A stretch of DNA of 27,312 bases, taken from contig JAEWVR010000022.1 in the NCBI GenBank assembly GCA_023459055.1, positions 1 to 27,312 on the forward strand, read 5' to 3'. Made by a program: the position numbers and the translations under genes. Shown piece after piece: positions 9,351 through 16,380 of the stretch (its first letter is position 1; each line of letters begins with the position of its first letter). The notes under the pieces are model-generated. The model worked only from the letters and a program-made list of their open reading frames with translations. It made no database searches and was not told the origin of the DNA. Source of the stretch: Fibrobacterota bacterium (GTDB lineage Bacteria; Fibrobacterota; Chitinivibrionia; Chitinivibrionales; Chitinispirillaceae).

Positions 9351-9626
9351 TGTGGTGCAGATCCTTTGAAATATTTTTATAAGTCAATAAAAGATGCACC
9401 GAAATATCCAGATGGTTTCAAACCCGTACAAAATGGGACTAAAGCATTTAATGTAAATAATGGACAAATACTAGAAAAATTAAGGAAAGTTGAAAGTGGA
9501 GAATGGACAAAAGTCCTTAAAAATGGTTATGATAAATATGGAAATGAAGTTTCCGTTCATTATTTTAAAAGTAAAACAGGTAAAGTTTTTGATGTAGAAA
9601 CACATCCCGGTTGGAGCACTTGGTAA
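9003..9626 (+). pseudogene. Orphan RHS cassette: truncated Hint domain plus alternative toxin tip
   Basis: The frame is open from 8955 to the TAA at 9624, but from 8955 to the TTG at 9366 it has no ATG, GTG or TTG. Recognisable Hint sequence starts at EYVLSKNDKTGEETF and runs to VWVHNN (ending 9350). It then continues in frame into a 91-residue tip starting CGADPLKYFY and ending HPGWSTW. The tip shares nothing with the tip of the complete gene. The N-terminal Hint strand with the nucleophilic Cys (CFVEGT in the full copy) is missing, so this cannot autoprocess and is not a complete RHS protein. Such orphan rhs-CT cassettes are known as silent tips that can replace the active tip by recombination. 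A TTG at 9366 could start an 86-residue free tip, but I see no good ribosome binding site. Confidence 0.8.
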
Positions 9627-9741
9627 TGTATATTAAACTAGGAATCAGGATATCGCTGTACTAAATGATAAGGGTAAGGTTCTAAAGAAATTCAAGAATA
9701 AATTATTGTAAAACGTTAGAATAGTTAGGATAAAAAGGTAA

Positions 9742-10074
9742 ATGATGAAATATTCTATTAAATTTGATGATTTAAATTTGTATTTATGTAGTCTTACATT
9801 AGGTTTACTAGAATATATGCTCTATTCAAGAAACTTTGCCTTAGGAATATGGACATTGGGTACTCCAATGTTTCGTGAGGGATTAAAAAACAAAGATGTA
9901 GACAATAGGTTGATTGATATTATAGAAACATTTGATGAGTTTAGTGCAATGCATAAATTGGATATGGATGTTGATAGTTTTGTTATAAACAAAATTAATA
10001 TTGTTAAGCAAATAATGGATGACTCGCAATGTTATAAACATGTTAATCAAATAAAATTAGAAGAATTAAAGTAA
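9742..10074 (+). CDS. Probable immunity protein of the orphan toxin tip
   Basis: A 110-residue protein beginning MMKYSIKFDDLNLYLCSL. Two consecutive ATG codons (9742 and 9745) follow an AAAAAGGT ribosome binding site; the second has the better spacing. Residues ~12-45 are hydrophobic-amphipathic (LTLGLLEYMLYSRNFALGIW) and the C-terminal half is charged and helical-looking (IKLEELK). I do not recognise a family. Its position 115 bp after the orphan toxin tip suggests an immunity protein. Because it has its own ribosome binding site it could be expressed even if the tip is silent. It has no similarity by eye to the first immunity protein at 8080-8583. Confidence 0.6.
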   Translation: MMKYSIKFDDLNLYLCSLTLGLLEYMLYSRNFALGIWTLGTPMFREGLKNKDVDNRLIDIIETFDEFSAMHKLDMDVDSFVINKINIVKQIMDDSQCYKHVNQIKLEELK

Positions 10075-10122
10075 ATATTCAGAAGCTGATCAGTCATTTT
10101 TTTAGCAATATCATTTTTACAG

Positions 10123-10160
10123 GGGGTGACCCTGTCATAATTTTTGTGTAAGAGATTTGA
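10123..10160 (+). repeat. IS256-family end next to the transposase remnant
   Basis: GGGTGACCCTGTCATAATTT, followed by TTTGTGTAAGAG, lies 10 nt outside the transposase stop codon at 10170-10172. The TGTCA...TGTGTAA arrangement resembles terminal inverted repeats of IS256-family elements. The opposite end is not visible, so the element is truncated. A related sequence is at 8606. Confidence 0.5.
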
Positions 10161-10169
10161 GAACATTGT

Positions 10170-10402
10170 TTACTGGGGTATCCTGCCTTTAAAAATAATT
10201 GACATCTGATTTATTGCAGAGCCCCAGTTTTGAAGTGGCATAGTCCATTTTTTTGCAATGTTCCTTATCGCCATGTACAGTAATTTAATTCCTGCATCAT
10301 CATTTGGGAATGAGCCTCGGTTTTTCGTTACCTTCCGAAGCATACTTTCATAAATTCAATCGCATTGGTTGTATAGAGATTATTCGCCGGATTTCCTAAG
10401 TT
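10170..10402 (-). pseudogene. IS256-family transposase, C-terminal remnant with frameshift
   Basis: Read on the minus strand, the segment just before the stop encodes a typical IS256 (mutator-type) transposase C-terminus: RKVTKNRGSFPNDDAG, then LLYMAIRNIAKKW and QNWGSAINQMSIIFKGR. Upstream, in another frame, is NPANNLYTTNAIEF, the matching LYTTNAIE block. The two are joined by a frameshift near 10350-10360. All catalytic DDE residues lie further upstream and are absent. It is a dead fragment of about 75 of roughly 400 codons. Confidence 0.8.
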
Positions 10403-10883
10403 TACGGAATACAAATTAATATTCCGGAATATATAGTAAAAAAAAATAGTGAAACCTTCCGTCTGATAGCAGATCATCTTGGTCGTGTCTGTGATTTGAA
10501 TGAAACTATTTGATCAAACGTACACTACGGTATCTGTAAAAAGTACACTTGAAAGAGTTCTGAAATAACGCTGTAAACTGTAAATACGTATTCAAATGAA
10601 AGTAATGTAACACCGTTCTCTGATAATGTCAATCATCCTCATCACATAAATCACAGTTCTGACAATTGACTCCAATTAGGAATAAGGTACATCGCCTGCG
10701 AAAATCTGTCTGAACTCTGATTAGTATGATTTTTGTGATAGACATGATAAAAAAATGCAAGTGCACAAATATTCTTTCAGATTTCCGCTTCACGTAAATT
10801 GACTATGCAAGTTGACTTTGTATGAGGACTATTATGCAGGCCTCGCGTTGACTGCGCAAGAGGCAATAAGATTTCTTCTTTTA
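10403..10883. other. Gene-free region with decayed sequence
   Basis: No complete gene is visible. There is a CGGAATA(10405)/TATTCCG(10420) hairpin at the edge of the transposase remnant. A short plus-strand frame around 10445-10510 reads SETFRLIADHLGRVCDLNET before a stop; it looks like a fragment of a larger protein, unidentified. A hairpin GCCTC/GAGGC with inner GCG/CGC lies near 10840-10865, downstream of the metallopeptidase gene, but it lacks a U-tract on that strand. The rest is AT-rich and unremarkable. Confidence 0.4.
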
Positions 10884-11846
10884 CTACACCTTCACATCTG
10901 CATTATCCTCATTTTCTTTTTTATCATCATTCGCTTCCAGCTCTTTGTTTTCCACTGGATCTTCTGACTCCAGACGTTCTTCGTTTTCCTCATCCTCCAC
11001 GTCATTCTCTTCCTCCTCCATCCTCTTGCGTTTCTGCCTGTTTCTTATCAGGGTAACCGTAAATGCAGCTATAGAAAGTGCTAAAATCAGTATCCAGAAG
11101 AGTTCGTTATCTGCAACAATAAATGCGTACTTGTATTTTTTAATCATTTCAATTTTTACGATACTGTCAAATTCATGGGTGGTCAGCCCGAACACCCTTA
11201 CGCAGGCGGTGTCAAAACGACGGAATACTTTTGCACTGTCAAGCAGTTCCGGTAACATATCATAGCCGTACAGATTTGTTAAAAAATTCATTGCGAAATG
11301 TGATTGACTATATGCTGTGCGTGCCCTTGCCTCCCCGAACCGGTTGACATATTCTATAGAATCAAGTGGTAAAAGTGAGTGAGTCAGAATTGCTCTTGAC
11401 AATATTGCACTTTCTTCAAACGACAGCTCCCCGGCCATTTGCATCGCAAGTCCTTCATGAAACCACCGTGGTATACGCATAACACCAAAAGCGCGGGCTA
11501 ACGCGATATGAACCAGCTCATGAACTGTTATTTTGTAAAGATCACCTGAGAAAAATGCGTATGGTCTATCAACCGGAATAATAATCGTATCAGTACCGAT
11601 CGCTCCTCCCCCACCCCATTCAGGCAACCGCACACCGGTTCTTTTTACATCATTTTGTTTATAGTAGATAATCGTTATCGCTGTGGTATCCTGTACAAAT
11701 GATGAATCGAAAACTCTCCTTATCCGGTAATAATCCGTTGCCAGCTTTTCCTGTTCAATTCCAGGAGGCACATGCCCCTCAAGCGATAGTACCGATGCCT
11801 GAAGTATCATAGTTAACGCTAATAAGATAAGATACATTTTATGCAT
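10884..11846 (-). CDS. Exported membrane-anchored gluzincin-type metallopeptidase (peptidase MA-like)
   Basis: A 320-residue protein. Residues 1-22 form a signal peptide (LILLALTMILQASVLS). The catalytic zinc motif is HELVH (His109, Glu110, His113), and the third ligand is probably Glu131 in RWFHEGLAM; both are typical of the gluzincin peptidase-MA family. A single transmembrane helix at ~248-268 (ILILALSIAAFTVTLI) is followed by a basic RNRQKRKR stop-transfer and a strongly acidic Glu/Asp-rich tail of ~45 residues. The catalytic domain is therefore predicted outside the inner membrane with the acidic tail inside. AGAGG lies about 9 nt before the ATG. It stands alone, next to the decayed mobile region. 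The substrate is unknown. Confidence 0.85.
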   Translation of the reverse strand: MHKMYLILLALTMILQASVLSLEGHVPPGIEQEKLATDYYRIRRVFDSSFVQDTTAITIIYYKQNDVKRTGVRLPEWGGGGAIGTDTIIIPVDRPYAFFSGDLYKITVHELVHIALARAFGVMRIPRWFHEGLAMQMAGELSFEESAILSRAILTHSLLPLDSIEYVNRFGEARARTAYSQSHFAMNFLTNLYGYDMLPELLDSAKVFRRFDTACVRVFGLTTHEFDSIVKIEMIKKYKYAFIVADNELFWILILALSIAAFTVTLIRNRQKRKRMEEEENDVEDEENEERLESEDPVENKELEANDDKKENEDNADVKV

Positions 11847-12050
11847 TATTTATACAGCCTCTGATATGTGTACATGTCAATGTATCACCTCTCCCCTCAC
11901 TTAATAAACCAATATCAACAAAACATACTTCATGCAATACAATGATTTAATACTGTTTTAAATGTTTATTAAAAAAATATACAATCAGAAAAAATCAGCT
12001 TGATAGTTTCATTGCGCAGATAGTTTTAATTATATATTTTACCGATACAT

Positions 12051-12130
12051 TTATACAACTGGCGCACACAAGATGGAACAAAACCATCGGGGAGTAACAT
12101 CCTGATCTGTCGCGCGCCTGGGCAGACGGG
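12051..12130 (+). promoter_or_regulatory. ZTP (pfl) riboswitch upstream of glyA
   Basis: The leader carries the diagnostic pfl elements in order: ACTGGCG at 12058-12064, hairpin GATGG...CCATC followed by CGGGGAG (to ~12093), a short linker, then GCGCCTGGGCA at ~12114-12124. ZTP riboswitches sense the folate-stress purine intermediates ZMP/ZTP and turn on one-carbon genes, very often glyA. It is immediately upstream of the glyA ribosome binding site (GTGGAGGAG, 12143-12151). An AGAC/GTCT pairing at 12124-12139 lies between them and no terminator U-run is present, so control at translation initiation is more likely than at termination. Confidence 0.9.
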
Positions 12131-12157
12131 GGCAAGTCTTACGTGGAGGAGTCTACT

Positions 12158-13672
12158 ATGCCCAATTCAGCAGTTGTATCATATCTTAAAGGAAAATCGC
12201 CAGAACAGATCAATACCGGTTTTCTTGCATATCTGGCGAATCTCACTGAAGTCTCAAAAGTCACACCAAACCTGGCGCGTGCAATTGTCAAGGAACTTAA
12301 TGACCAGCGTTCTAATTTAAAACTTATTGCAAGTGAAAACTACTGCTCACTATCGACACAACTTGCAATGGGTAACCTTCTTACCGATAAATATGCTGAA
12401 GGATTTCCATTTCACCGTTTTTATGCAGGCTGTGCAAACATTGACGAAATCGAATCATATGCAGCAGAGCAGGCTTGCAAGCTTTTTGGTTGTGAACATG
12501 CATATGTTCAGCCTCACAGCGGTGCGGACGCGAACCTGATTGCGTTCTGGGCAATCCTTAATACTCGCATTGAGACACCGTCACTGGAAGCATTAGGTGA
12601 ATCGAATCCATCAAACCTTCAAAAGAAAGACTGGGATGCACTTCGGGCAAAACTTGGTAATCAAAAGCTTCTCGGTATGGATTACTACTCAGGCGGTCAC
12701 TTGACACATGGATACCGTCACAATGTTTCAGCACAAATGTTTGATGCTTATAGTTACGGTGTTAATCGCGACAGTGGCCTTCTTGATTACGATACGCTTG
12801 AAAAACAGGCATGTGAATTAAAGCCATTAATTCTTCTTGCAGGATACAGTGCATATCCGCGTAAAATCAATTTTAAGCGGATGCGCGAGATTGCCGACAA
12901 ATGCGGTGCAGTATTCATGGTTGACATGGCGCACTTCGCCGGACTTGTTGCCAGTGGGGTGTTTACTGGTGATTTCAATCCTATTCCTCATGCACAGGTT
13001 GTTACATCCACAACACACAAAACACTTCGTGGTCCGCGCGGTGGTATAGTTCTTTGTACAAAGGAGTTTGCTGAAAGTGTTGACAAAGGATGTCCGCTGG
13101 TTATTGGGGGGCCTCTTGCACATGTAATGGCAGCCAAGGGTGTTGCACTGACAGAAGCTAACACCGCTGCATATAAGCAGTACGGTGCAAATATTGTCAG
13201 GAATGCATCAACACTCGCACAGGCGATTATTGATCAGGGTATGGTTGTGGCAACCGGCGGTACTGATAATCACCTTATGCTCATTGATGTAACGCCTTTC
13301 GGCTTAACAGGGCGTCAGGCAGAAAGTGCGCTTCGTGACTGTGGAATAACCCTTAACCGTAATTCATTACCTTACGATAAAAATGGTCCATGGTATACAA
13401 GTGGTTTACGTATAGGTACTCCGGCAGTCACAACGCTCGGTATGGGAGAGAAAGAAATGCTCGAAATCGCCGCAATTATAAAGCTCATTATTGCAAATAC
13501 AAAACCAGAAATAATCGCTGGCGGAGAACAGAAGGGCAAGCCCAGCAAGGCAAAATATGTTATTGCACAGGCTGCAGCTGATGAAGCAAGGACGAGAGTC
13601 AAGACACTTCTTGATAAGTTTCCTGTTTACCCGGAACTTGACCTTGCTCTTCTTCAGGCTCATTTCGGCTAA
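12158..13672 (+). CDS. glyA: Serine hydroxymethyltransferase, long form
   Basis: Converts serine and tetrahydrofolate to glycine and 5,10-methylene-THF, the main one-carbon supply; PLP-dependent and cytoplasmic. The PLP lysine is Lys288 in STTHKTLRGPRGG. Other family blocks are LIASENYCS, DKYAEGFPFHRFYAG, VQPHSGADAN and VDMAHFAGLVASG. At 504 residues it is longer than the usual ~420 because of an insert after the HSGADAN block (about 12560-12660, LEALGESNPSNLQKKDW) and a C-terminal extension, as in long forms from spirochaetes, chlamydiae and related groups. A GTG at 12143 is in frame, but it lies inside the ribosome binding site GTGGAGGAG, so the ATG at 12158 is preferred. The ZTP riboswitch upstream and strong terminator downstream make it a monocistronic unit. 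Confidence 0.97.
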   Translation: MPNSAVVSYLKGKSPEQINTGFLAYLANLTEVSKVTPNLARAIVKELNDQRSNLKLIASENYCSLSTQLAMGNLLTDKYAEGFPFHRFYAGCANIDEIESYAAEQACKLFGCEHAYVQPHSGADANLIAFWAILNTRIETPSLEALGESNPSNLQKKDWDALRAKLGNQKLLGMDYYSGGHLTHGYRHNVSAQMFDAYSYGVNRDSGLLDYDTLEKQACELKPLILLAGYSAYPRKINFKRMREIADKCGAVFMVDMAHFAGLVASGVFTGDFNPIPHAQVVTSTTHKTLRGPRGGIVLCTKEFAESVDKGCPLVIGGPLAHVMAAKGVALTEANTAAYKQYGANIVRNASTLAQAIIDQGMVVATGGTDNHLMLIDVTPFGLTGRQAESALRDCGITLNRNSLPYDKNGPWYTSGLRIGTPAVTTLGMGEKEMLEIAAIIKLIIANTKPEIIAGGEQKGKPSKAKYVIAQAAADEARTRVKTLLDKFPVYPELDLALLQAHFG

Positions 13673-13703
13673 TATTTACCGTAGTAATCAGTATAACATT
13701 TAC

Positions 13704-13736
13704 AGAGGCAGATATAAAAAATCTGCCTCTTTTTTT
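13704..13736 (+). terminator. Rho-independent terminator of glyA
   Basis: AGAGGCAGAT (13704-13713) and ATCTGCCTCT (13721-13730) form a perfect 10-bp stem with a 7-nt loop, followed by a run of T. It lies 31 bp after the glyA stop. Confidence 0.95.
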
Positions 13737-13739
13737 AAT

Positions 13740-13964
13740 TTATTCCTCACTGGAAATTAATAACCGGTCAATTTTCAAGAACAAAAAATCCAAAAATATC
13801 CTGTTTTTAAGGCTTTTTTACAGTAAAAATTTAAAAATACCCCATTTTTTATAGAAAAAATCGTTTTTTTCTTAATTTTTCTGGACAGATGTAATGCATT
13901 TATTTATAATTCTTTCATAAATGTTTTTATTCTTTTCCACTTTGTCTTAACAAAAGGAGAGCGC
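13740..13964. other. Very AT-rich upstream region of the HU gene
   Basis: A stretch dense in phased A- and T-runs between the glyA terminator and the HU gene, ending with a strong AAAGGAGA ribosome binding site. Such curved DNA suits a promoter for an abundant nucleoid protein. TTATAAT-like sequence occurs near 13903-13909 (TTTATAATT), a candidate -10 box without a clear -35. Promoter assignment is tentative. Confidence 0.4.
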
Positions 13965-14300
13965 ATGGCAACAAAGAGCCTAACGCAATCTCAGATCGTC
14001 GCGAAGCTTGCTGAGAGTTCAGAGCTTCCGAAAAAACAGGTTAAGTCTTTTCTCGACGACCTGGCAGCTTTAGCTTACAAAGAAGCTAAAAATGGTTTCA
14101 CAGTCCCAGGACTTGGCAAGCTCGTACTTGTACAGCGTAAAGCCAGAATGGGTCGGAATCCAGCCACTGGCGAGCAGATCAAAATTCCTGCTAAGAAAGT
14201 GGTAAAATTCCGTGTTGCGAAAGCAGCGAAAGATGCTATCGCAGGTGCACCGGCAGCAAAACCAGCTGCAGCTCCAGCTAAAGCAAAAAAGAAAAAATAA
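13965..14300 (+). CDS. HU/IHF-family DNA-binding protein with basic tail
   Basis: A 111-residue nucleoid protein. Residues 1-~88 are the HU fold (SQIVAKLAESSELPKKQVKSF helices, then the GFTVPGLGKLVLVQR strand). The DNA-contacting arm is seen as RKARMGRNPATGEQIKIPAK, containing the conserved RxGRNPxTG block. The last ~20 residues are an Ala/Pro/Lys tail ending KAKKKK, an extension beyond the ordinary 90-residue HU and reminiscent of histone-H1-like tails in some bacterial HU variants. It probably bends and compacts DNA. It has its own ribosome binding site and terminator, so it is monocistronic. Confidence 0.93.
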   Translation: MATKSLTQSQIVAKLAESSELPKKQVKSFLDDLAALAYKEAKNGFTVPGLGKLVLVQRKARMGRNPATGEQIKIPAKKVVKFRVAKAAKDAIAGAPAAKPAAAPAKAKKKK

Positions 14301-14306
14301 CTTGCA

Positions 14307-14334
14307 AAAACAGGGTCTGAAAAGACCCTGTTTT
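14307..14334 (+). terminator. Rho-independent terminator of the HU gene
   Basis: AAAACAGGGTCT (14307-14318) and AGACCCTGTTTT (14323-14334) pair perfectly around a GAAA loop, directly after the HU stop codon. The 3' arm ends in T residues. The flanking A-run lets it work on the other strand too. Confidence 0.9.
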
Positions 14335-14447
14335 CTGCCCATTCCGTAATATCGCGTTTAGAAAATTCTGTTAATTGTCAATTCAGGAATAACACATTCG
14401 TTTTGATGAACTGCCAGGATACCGGCACTTATTAACATTCAATAATA

Positions 14448-15410
14448 CTATACCATAACCGGTACTTCAGTTTGAAGATCCGGATCAATTCCACCCAGCT
14501 CCAGCATATCCTGCGGCAGATCTGCCTTTATCGTACAGGAATTGTTTGTAAAAGGATGTTTAAAACCTATTGATGCACAGTGTAGTGCATGACGGTAAAA
14601 ATCTATTTTCCCCTTGTATTCGTCCCTGTTTTCAAGCCAGATCCCGAACTCATCCTCAGGAAGAGTGTAAAGCATATCACCTACCAGAGGGTGCCCAATC
14701 GCTTTACAGTGAACTCGTATCTGATGCGTTCTTCCAGTCTGGGGCGTGAGATATAAAAGAGAGTATCCATTATGAAGATCTATGCAGTTATCAACCAGTG
14801 TGACAGCATCCTTACCATGTTCACAAACGCATTGTTTAAATGAGAATCGTGAAGCAGCATCCTTCGCAATTGGCAGTTCTATCCTTTTTATCGACTTAGC
14901 AACAACGCCATGAACAATCGCAATGTATTTTTTGTCAACAGCACACATTTCAAACAGTCTGCCGGCTTCTGCACGTGCATCAATAGTTTTTGCGCAGAGA
15001 ACCACCCCGGATGTGTCTCTGTCAAGCCTGTGGGTAGCATGAATATCAGGATACGCAGGAGTATGTACATAACGGAGCTGATAGATCAGATTATTCCGAA
15101 ACGACCTTCCCGCACGATGTACCAGCAGATTTCCCGGCTTGTTAACACCAAGAAACCATGCATCCTCATATATAATAGAGTAATCAAGATTACATGCTGG
15201 CTCATCAAATTCACCGGCATCATAGGAAATTGTATCGCCACCAATCACAAACGAGTCAGTTATTGCAGGCCCATTGTTTAGTGTAACCCTGCCCTCACTT
15301 ATTTTTTCCATCCATTGTTCACGTGAGAAATAGGTAAAGCGTTGTGCCAGATATTCAGCAAGCAGCTGATGTAATTTACAATTGAGAGGCACGGTACAGT
15401 TAAAAATCAT
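14448..15410 (-). CDS. RluA-family RNA pseudouridine synthase
   Basis: Isomerises uridine to pseudouridine in rRNA or tRNA. The 320-residue protein has an N-terminal S4-like RNA-binding domain (residues ~10-65, with ISEGRVTLNN and GDTISY) and the RluA catalytic domain. The signature is HATHRLDRDTSGVVL with catalytic Asp130. Further family blocks are TGRTHQIRVHCKAIGHPLVGD and HALHCASIGFKHPFT. The exact RNA target (RluC, RluD or other) cannot be fixed from sequence alone. Its ATG overlaps the stop of the upstream response-regulator gene by 4 nt (ATGA), so the two are translationally coupled. Confidence 0.93.
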   Translation of the reverse strand: MIFNCTVPLNCKLHQLLAEYLAQRFTYFSREQWMEKISEGRVTLNNGPAITDSFVIGGDTISYDAGEFDEPACNLDYSIIYEDAWFLGVNKPGNLLVHRAGRSFRNNLIYQLRYVHTPAYPDIHATHRLDRDTSGVVLCAKTIDARAEAGRLFEMCAVDKKYIAIVHGVVAKSIKRIELPIAKDAASRFSFKQCVCEHGKDAVTLVDNCIDLHNGYSLLYLTPQTGRTHQIRVHCKAIGHPLVGDMLYTLPEDEFGIWLENRDEYKGKIDFYRHALHCASIGFKHPFTNNSCTIKADLPQDMLELGGIDPDLQTEVPVMV

Positions 15411-16348
15411 ATCTCGTTTATATAAAGAGGTTTATATCCTTTGTATGTGTTCTCAAAATAATTAATGATAATGATCTCTGTCTTACGTTTCTGATCAATA
15501 TTTACAATTAGACGGTCAATATACTTGCGGGCAATGAATAATCCTCTTCCATGTGAGTCATAAATACCCAGTGGTAAACCGTTTGTATCCCGTGATGCCT
15601 GCCGGTTAAGCCAGTATAGCATATCACTTTTCTTAAGACGACCGCCGTTATCACAGACAGATATTGCATATTTTTCCGAATCACTCGCGACGGTCACAAT
15701 TATTGCCTGTTCATCAGGTAAAACAAAGTCATGTGCCCATAACTCTTTTCTATCCGGTGCTTCATTACGGATACCATAAAAAATCGCATTTGTAAAAAGC
15801 TCCACCAGAACCAGTTCAAGGCGGTGGGCGCGCTCCTTTTCCCCAATGAAATTAGTGATTTTTTCGGCATCCTTATCAAGATTCTTTGATGTCGTTATTT
15901 TATACTGCGACATTTTTACACTTGATTTGAAATATTGTTTCAGACCGAAAATGTCATTATTAAGTAATTTTTCGAGTGCTGATGACAATTCGTTAAAATT
16001 AAACGGCGTTGTCTTTACAAAGATATTACCAATATCATATTTTAAAGCTAATTCCAGATAGTCTTCAACATTGTATGCTGTAATGAGGATCCGCTTGATA
16101 GAGGGATAACGTTCCTTAACTTCCCTGAGAAGATCAAAACCCTTCATTTCCGGCATATTGATATCGGAGAGTACCATATCGATATGAGAATTATTAGCAA
16201 GAACATCAAGTGCTTTTGCACCACTCTCCGCATCGAATACGGTATACCCTTCTTCATCTCTGAGATAATCCGAGATCATCTCCCGTATTTCATACTCATC
16301 ATCAACCACAAGAATTGTTGCTTTTTTCGAACCAGATTGTTGCTGCAT
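15407..16348 (-). CDS. Response regulator fused to an RsbW-like ATPase domain
   Basis: A 313-residue signalling protein. Residues ~10-128 are a CheY-type receiver: acidic pair Asp16/Asp17, phospho-acceptor Asp62 in LSDINMPEMKG, and conserved Lys112. Residues ~160-300 are a GHKL ATPase of the anti-sigma/serine-kinase (RsbW/SpoIIAB) type: N-box ELFTNAIFYG, G1 VCDNGG and G2 HGRGLFIARKYIDRL. There is no His phosphotransfer box, so it is not a histidine kinase. The receiver probably controls the ATPase, which may bind or phosphorylate a STAS anti-anti-sigma protein; one is encoded at 18566-18916. It starts 32 bp from the divergent comEC-like gene and is followed with overlap by the pseudouridine synthase. 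Confidence 0.88.
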   Translation of the reverse strand: MQQQSGSKKATILVVDDEYEIREMISDYLRDEEGYTVFDAESGAKALDVLANNSHIDMVLSDINMPEMKGFDLLREVKERYPSIKRILITAYNVEDYLELALKYDIGNIFVKTTPFNFNELSSALEKLLNNDIFGLKQYFKSSVKMSQYKITTSKNLDKDAEKITNFIGEKERAHRLELVLVELFTNAIFYGIRNEAPDRKELWAHDFVLPDEQAIIVTVASDSEKYAISVCDNGGRLKKSDMLYWLNRQASRDTNGLPLGIYDSHGRGLFIARKYIDRLIVNIDQKRKTEIIIINYFENTYKGYKPLYINEI

Positions 16349-16380
16349 TATACTTCACCCGTTTATAGAGGATTTGAATT

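Noticed and set aside
10835..10866. Terminator for the metallopeptidase gene
   Set aside because: The GCCTC/GAGGC hairpin is present, but no U-tract follows on the minus strand.
12143..12157. GTG start for glyA, five codons upstream
   Set aside because: It lies within the GTGGAGGAG ribosome binding site, leaves no binding site of its own and sits right after the riboswitch; ATG at 12158 is well spaced.
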